Part shown: piece after piece, positions 52,671-53,058 of the stretch | Position numbering within the stretch: the first letter of the stretch is position 1 | How the letters are laid out: the number at the start of each line of letters is the position of its first letter | Source: Planctomycetota bacterium | GTDB lineage: Bacteria; Planctomycetota; Planctomycetia; Planctomycetales; Planctomycetaceae | DNA length: 53,058 nt | Reading direction: 5' to 3' | Assembly (NCBI GenBank): GCA_030836185.1 | Contig: JAURQH010000074.1 | Span: forward strand, 1 to 53,058 | Notes under the pieces: generated by a model | The model's input: only the letters and a program-made list of their open reading frames with translations | Told to the model about the DNA's origin: nothing | Database searches by the model: none | Made by a program: the position numbers and the translations under genes

Positions 52671-52805
52671 ATGAATATTCGCCCTCGATATTTTTGCATG
52701 CTGTTGGGAATATTGTTGTTCTCCGGTCAATTACCTGCGCAAGAAACTCCTCAACTGCCTGCCGATCCCGGTTTGTGGGTCAATTCTCGACCACTCTCTT
52801 TGGAT
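52671..52805 (+). pseudogene. 5' fragment of a secreted, probably redoxin-type, gene cut by an IS
   Basis: Forty-five codons start at ATG 52671 with AAGG upstream. They encode a signal peptide (YFCMLLGILLFSGQL, then PAQE) and LPADPGLWVNSRPLSLDQ. The W-x-N-S-x-P-L-S/T pattern is common just before the thioredoxin-like fold in planctomycete TlpA/redoxin proteins, so that identity is plausible but not proven. At 52806 the reading frame enters an IS and stops at 52850 after 14 foreign codons (59 in all). The rest of the gene should lie beyond the window, past the IS. Confidence 0.55.
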
Positions 52806-53058
52806 CAGGGCAATCGCATGATATTTCGGCTTGGAAGTTGCATGGTTTGAAGAGTTCACACGTGAGGCTAGGGACTGCCTCGGAATACTCAGAACCCACT
52901 TCCGAGGAACCATTGTCATGCTTACAAAACCGCCTGCCATTTTCACAATCTTTCACGCGCTGAGCGATCCCCGACAAATCAAAACGGTCGATCACAAGCT
53001 CTCCGACATGCTGGTCATCGCCTTGTGCGGAGACATCTGCGGCGTCGATAACTGGGCC
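52806..53058 (+). mobile_element. Left end of an ISAs1-like insertion sequence, running off the window
   Basis: The coding sense of the interrupted gene breaks at about CAGGGCAATCGCATG (52806 on), and 112 bases later an ISAs1-type transposase begins. The left terminal repeat is placed at 52806 from this break and the CAGGGC start. The right end and target duplication lie outside the window, so the boundary may be off by a few bases. Confidence 0.6.
52918..53058 (+). CDS. ISAs1-family transposase, N-terminal part
   Basis: The first 47 codons are present; the gene continues past the window. The peptide IFHALSDPRQIKTVDHKLSD, then MLVIALCGDICGVDNWA, matches the N-terminal DDE_Tnp_1-associated domain of ISAs1 transposases (F-x-x-L-x-D-P-R, H-x-L-x-D-x-L, A-L-C-x-x-I-C-G-x-D-x-W). 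GAGGA stands about nine bases before the ATG. The catalytic DDE residues would come later. The part seen has no frameshift, so the copy may be active and recent. Confidence 0.8.
   Translation, partial: MLTKPPAIFTIFHALSDPRQIKTVDHKLSDMLVIALCGDICGVDNWA

Overview
The window looks like a chromosomal segment of a planctomycete (class Planctomycetia). It is dense in gene families largely characteristic of that group. There are three large secreted proteins of the PSCyt1/DUF1549/DUF1553 (PSD1) type, three twin-arginine DUF1501 proteins, a cytochrome-WD40-coiled-coil protein, two formylglycine sulfatases, an H-X9-DG/DUF1559 prepilin-like protein and a PPC-domain protein. An lpxA gene indicates lipid A synthesis and an outer membrane. 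By eye the base composition is near half GC. I saw no rRNA, tRNA or CRISPR array.

Layout. 1-345: a short IS-derived element with 19-bp perfect inverted ends that carries an IS3-type transposase tail, followed by a truncated open frame. 346-1057: non-coding, with a nested two-helix hairpin. 1058-11332: mostly housekeeping genes: lpxA, a DtxR/MntR-like regulator downstream of dihydroorotase, a secreted alpha/beta hydrolase, tsaB downstream of an M16 protease, and an M50 protease. 11359-15606: a probable hydroxyproline catabolic locus. It has a GntR regulator with two winged-helix segments, divergent from a DapA-like deaminase/aldolase, a hydroxyproline 2-epimerase and a D-amino-acid dehydrogenase. 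15615-19821: a prepilin-like protein coupled to an NCS2-like permease, cysK with a clear terminator, and a small zinc-ribbon protein.

20041-25562: the first PSD1 + DUF1501 set, ending in a TIM-barrel isomerase-like protein. 25564-28957 (minus strand): a glycosyltransferase overlapping a DUF420 membrane protein, then, behind a terminator, a secreted helical protein of unknown function. 29632-38987: the second set, DUF1501, PPC protein, PSD1-type protein with Ig-like segments, and the cytochrome-WD40-coiled-coil protein. 38999-42665: a DUF374 acyltransferase, thioredoxin-type arsC, an alpha/beta hydrolase with Asp at the usual Ser position, and hpt-apt purine salvage genes. 42780-52805: the third set, headed by a GntR/FCD regulator: PSD1 with discoidin-like segments, sulfatase, DUF1501, sulfatase, and a probable redoxin gene cut by an ISAs1-like element that runs off the window end.

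The most interesting system is the repeated pairing of a PSD1-type c-type cytochrome with a Tat-exported DUF1501 protein, each time with different accessory genes. Context (sulfatases, carbohydrate-binding-like modules, sugar isomerase) suggests periplasmic attack on complex, often sulfated, polymers, with electron transfer through the haem domains. That role is inference; nothing in the sequence proves it.
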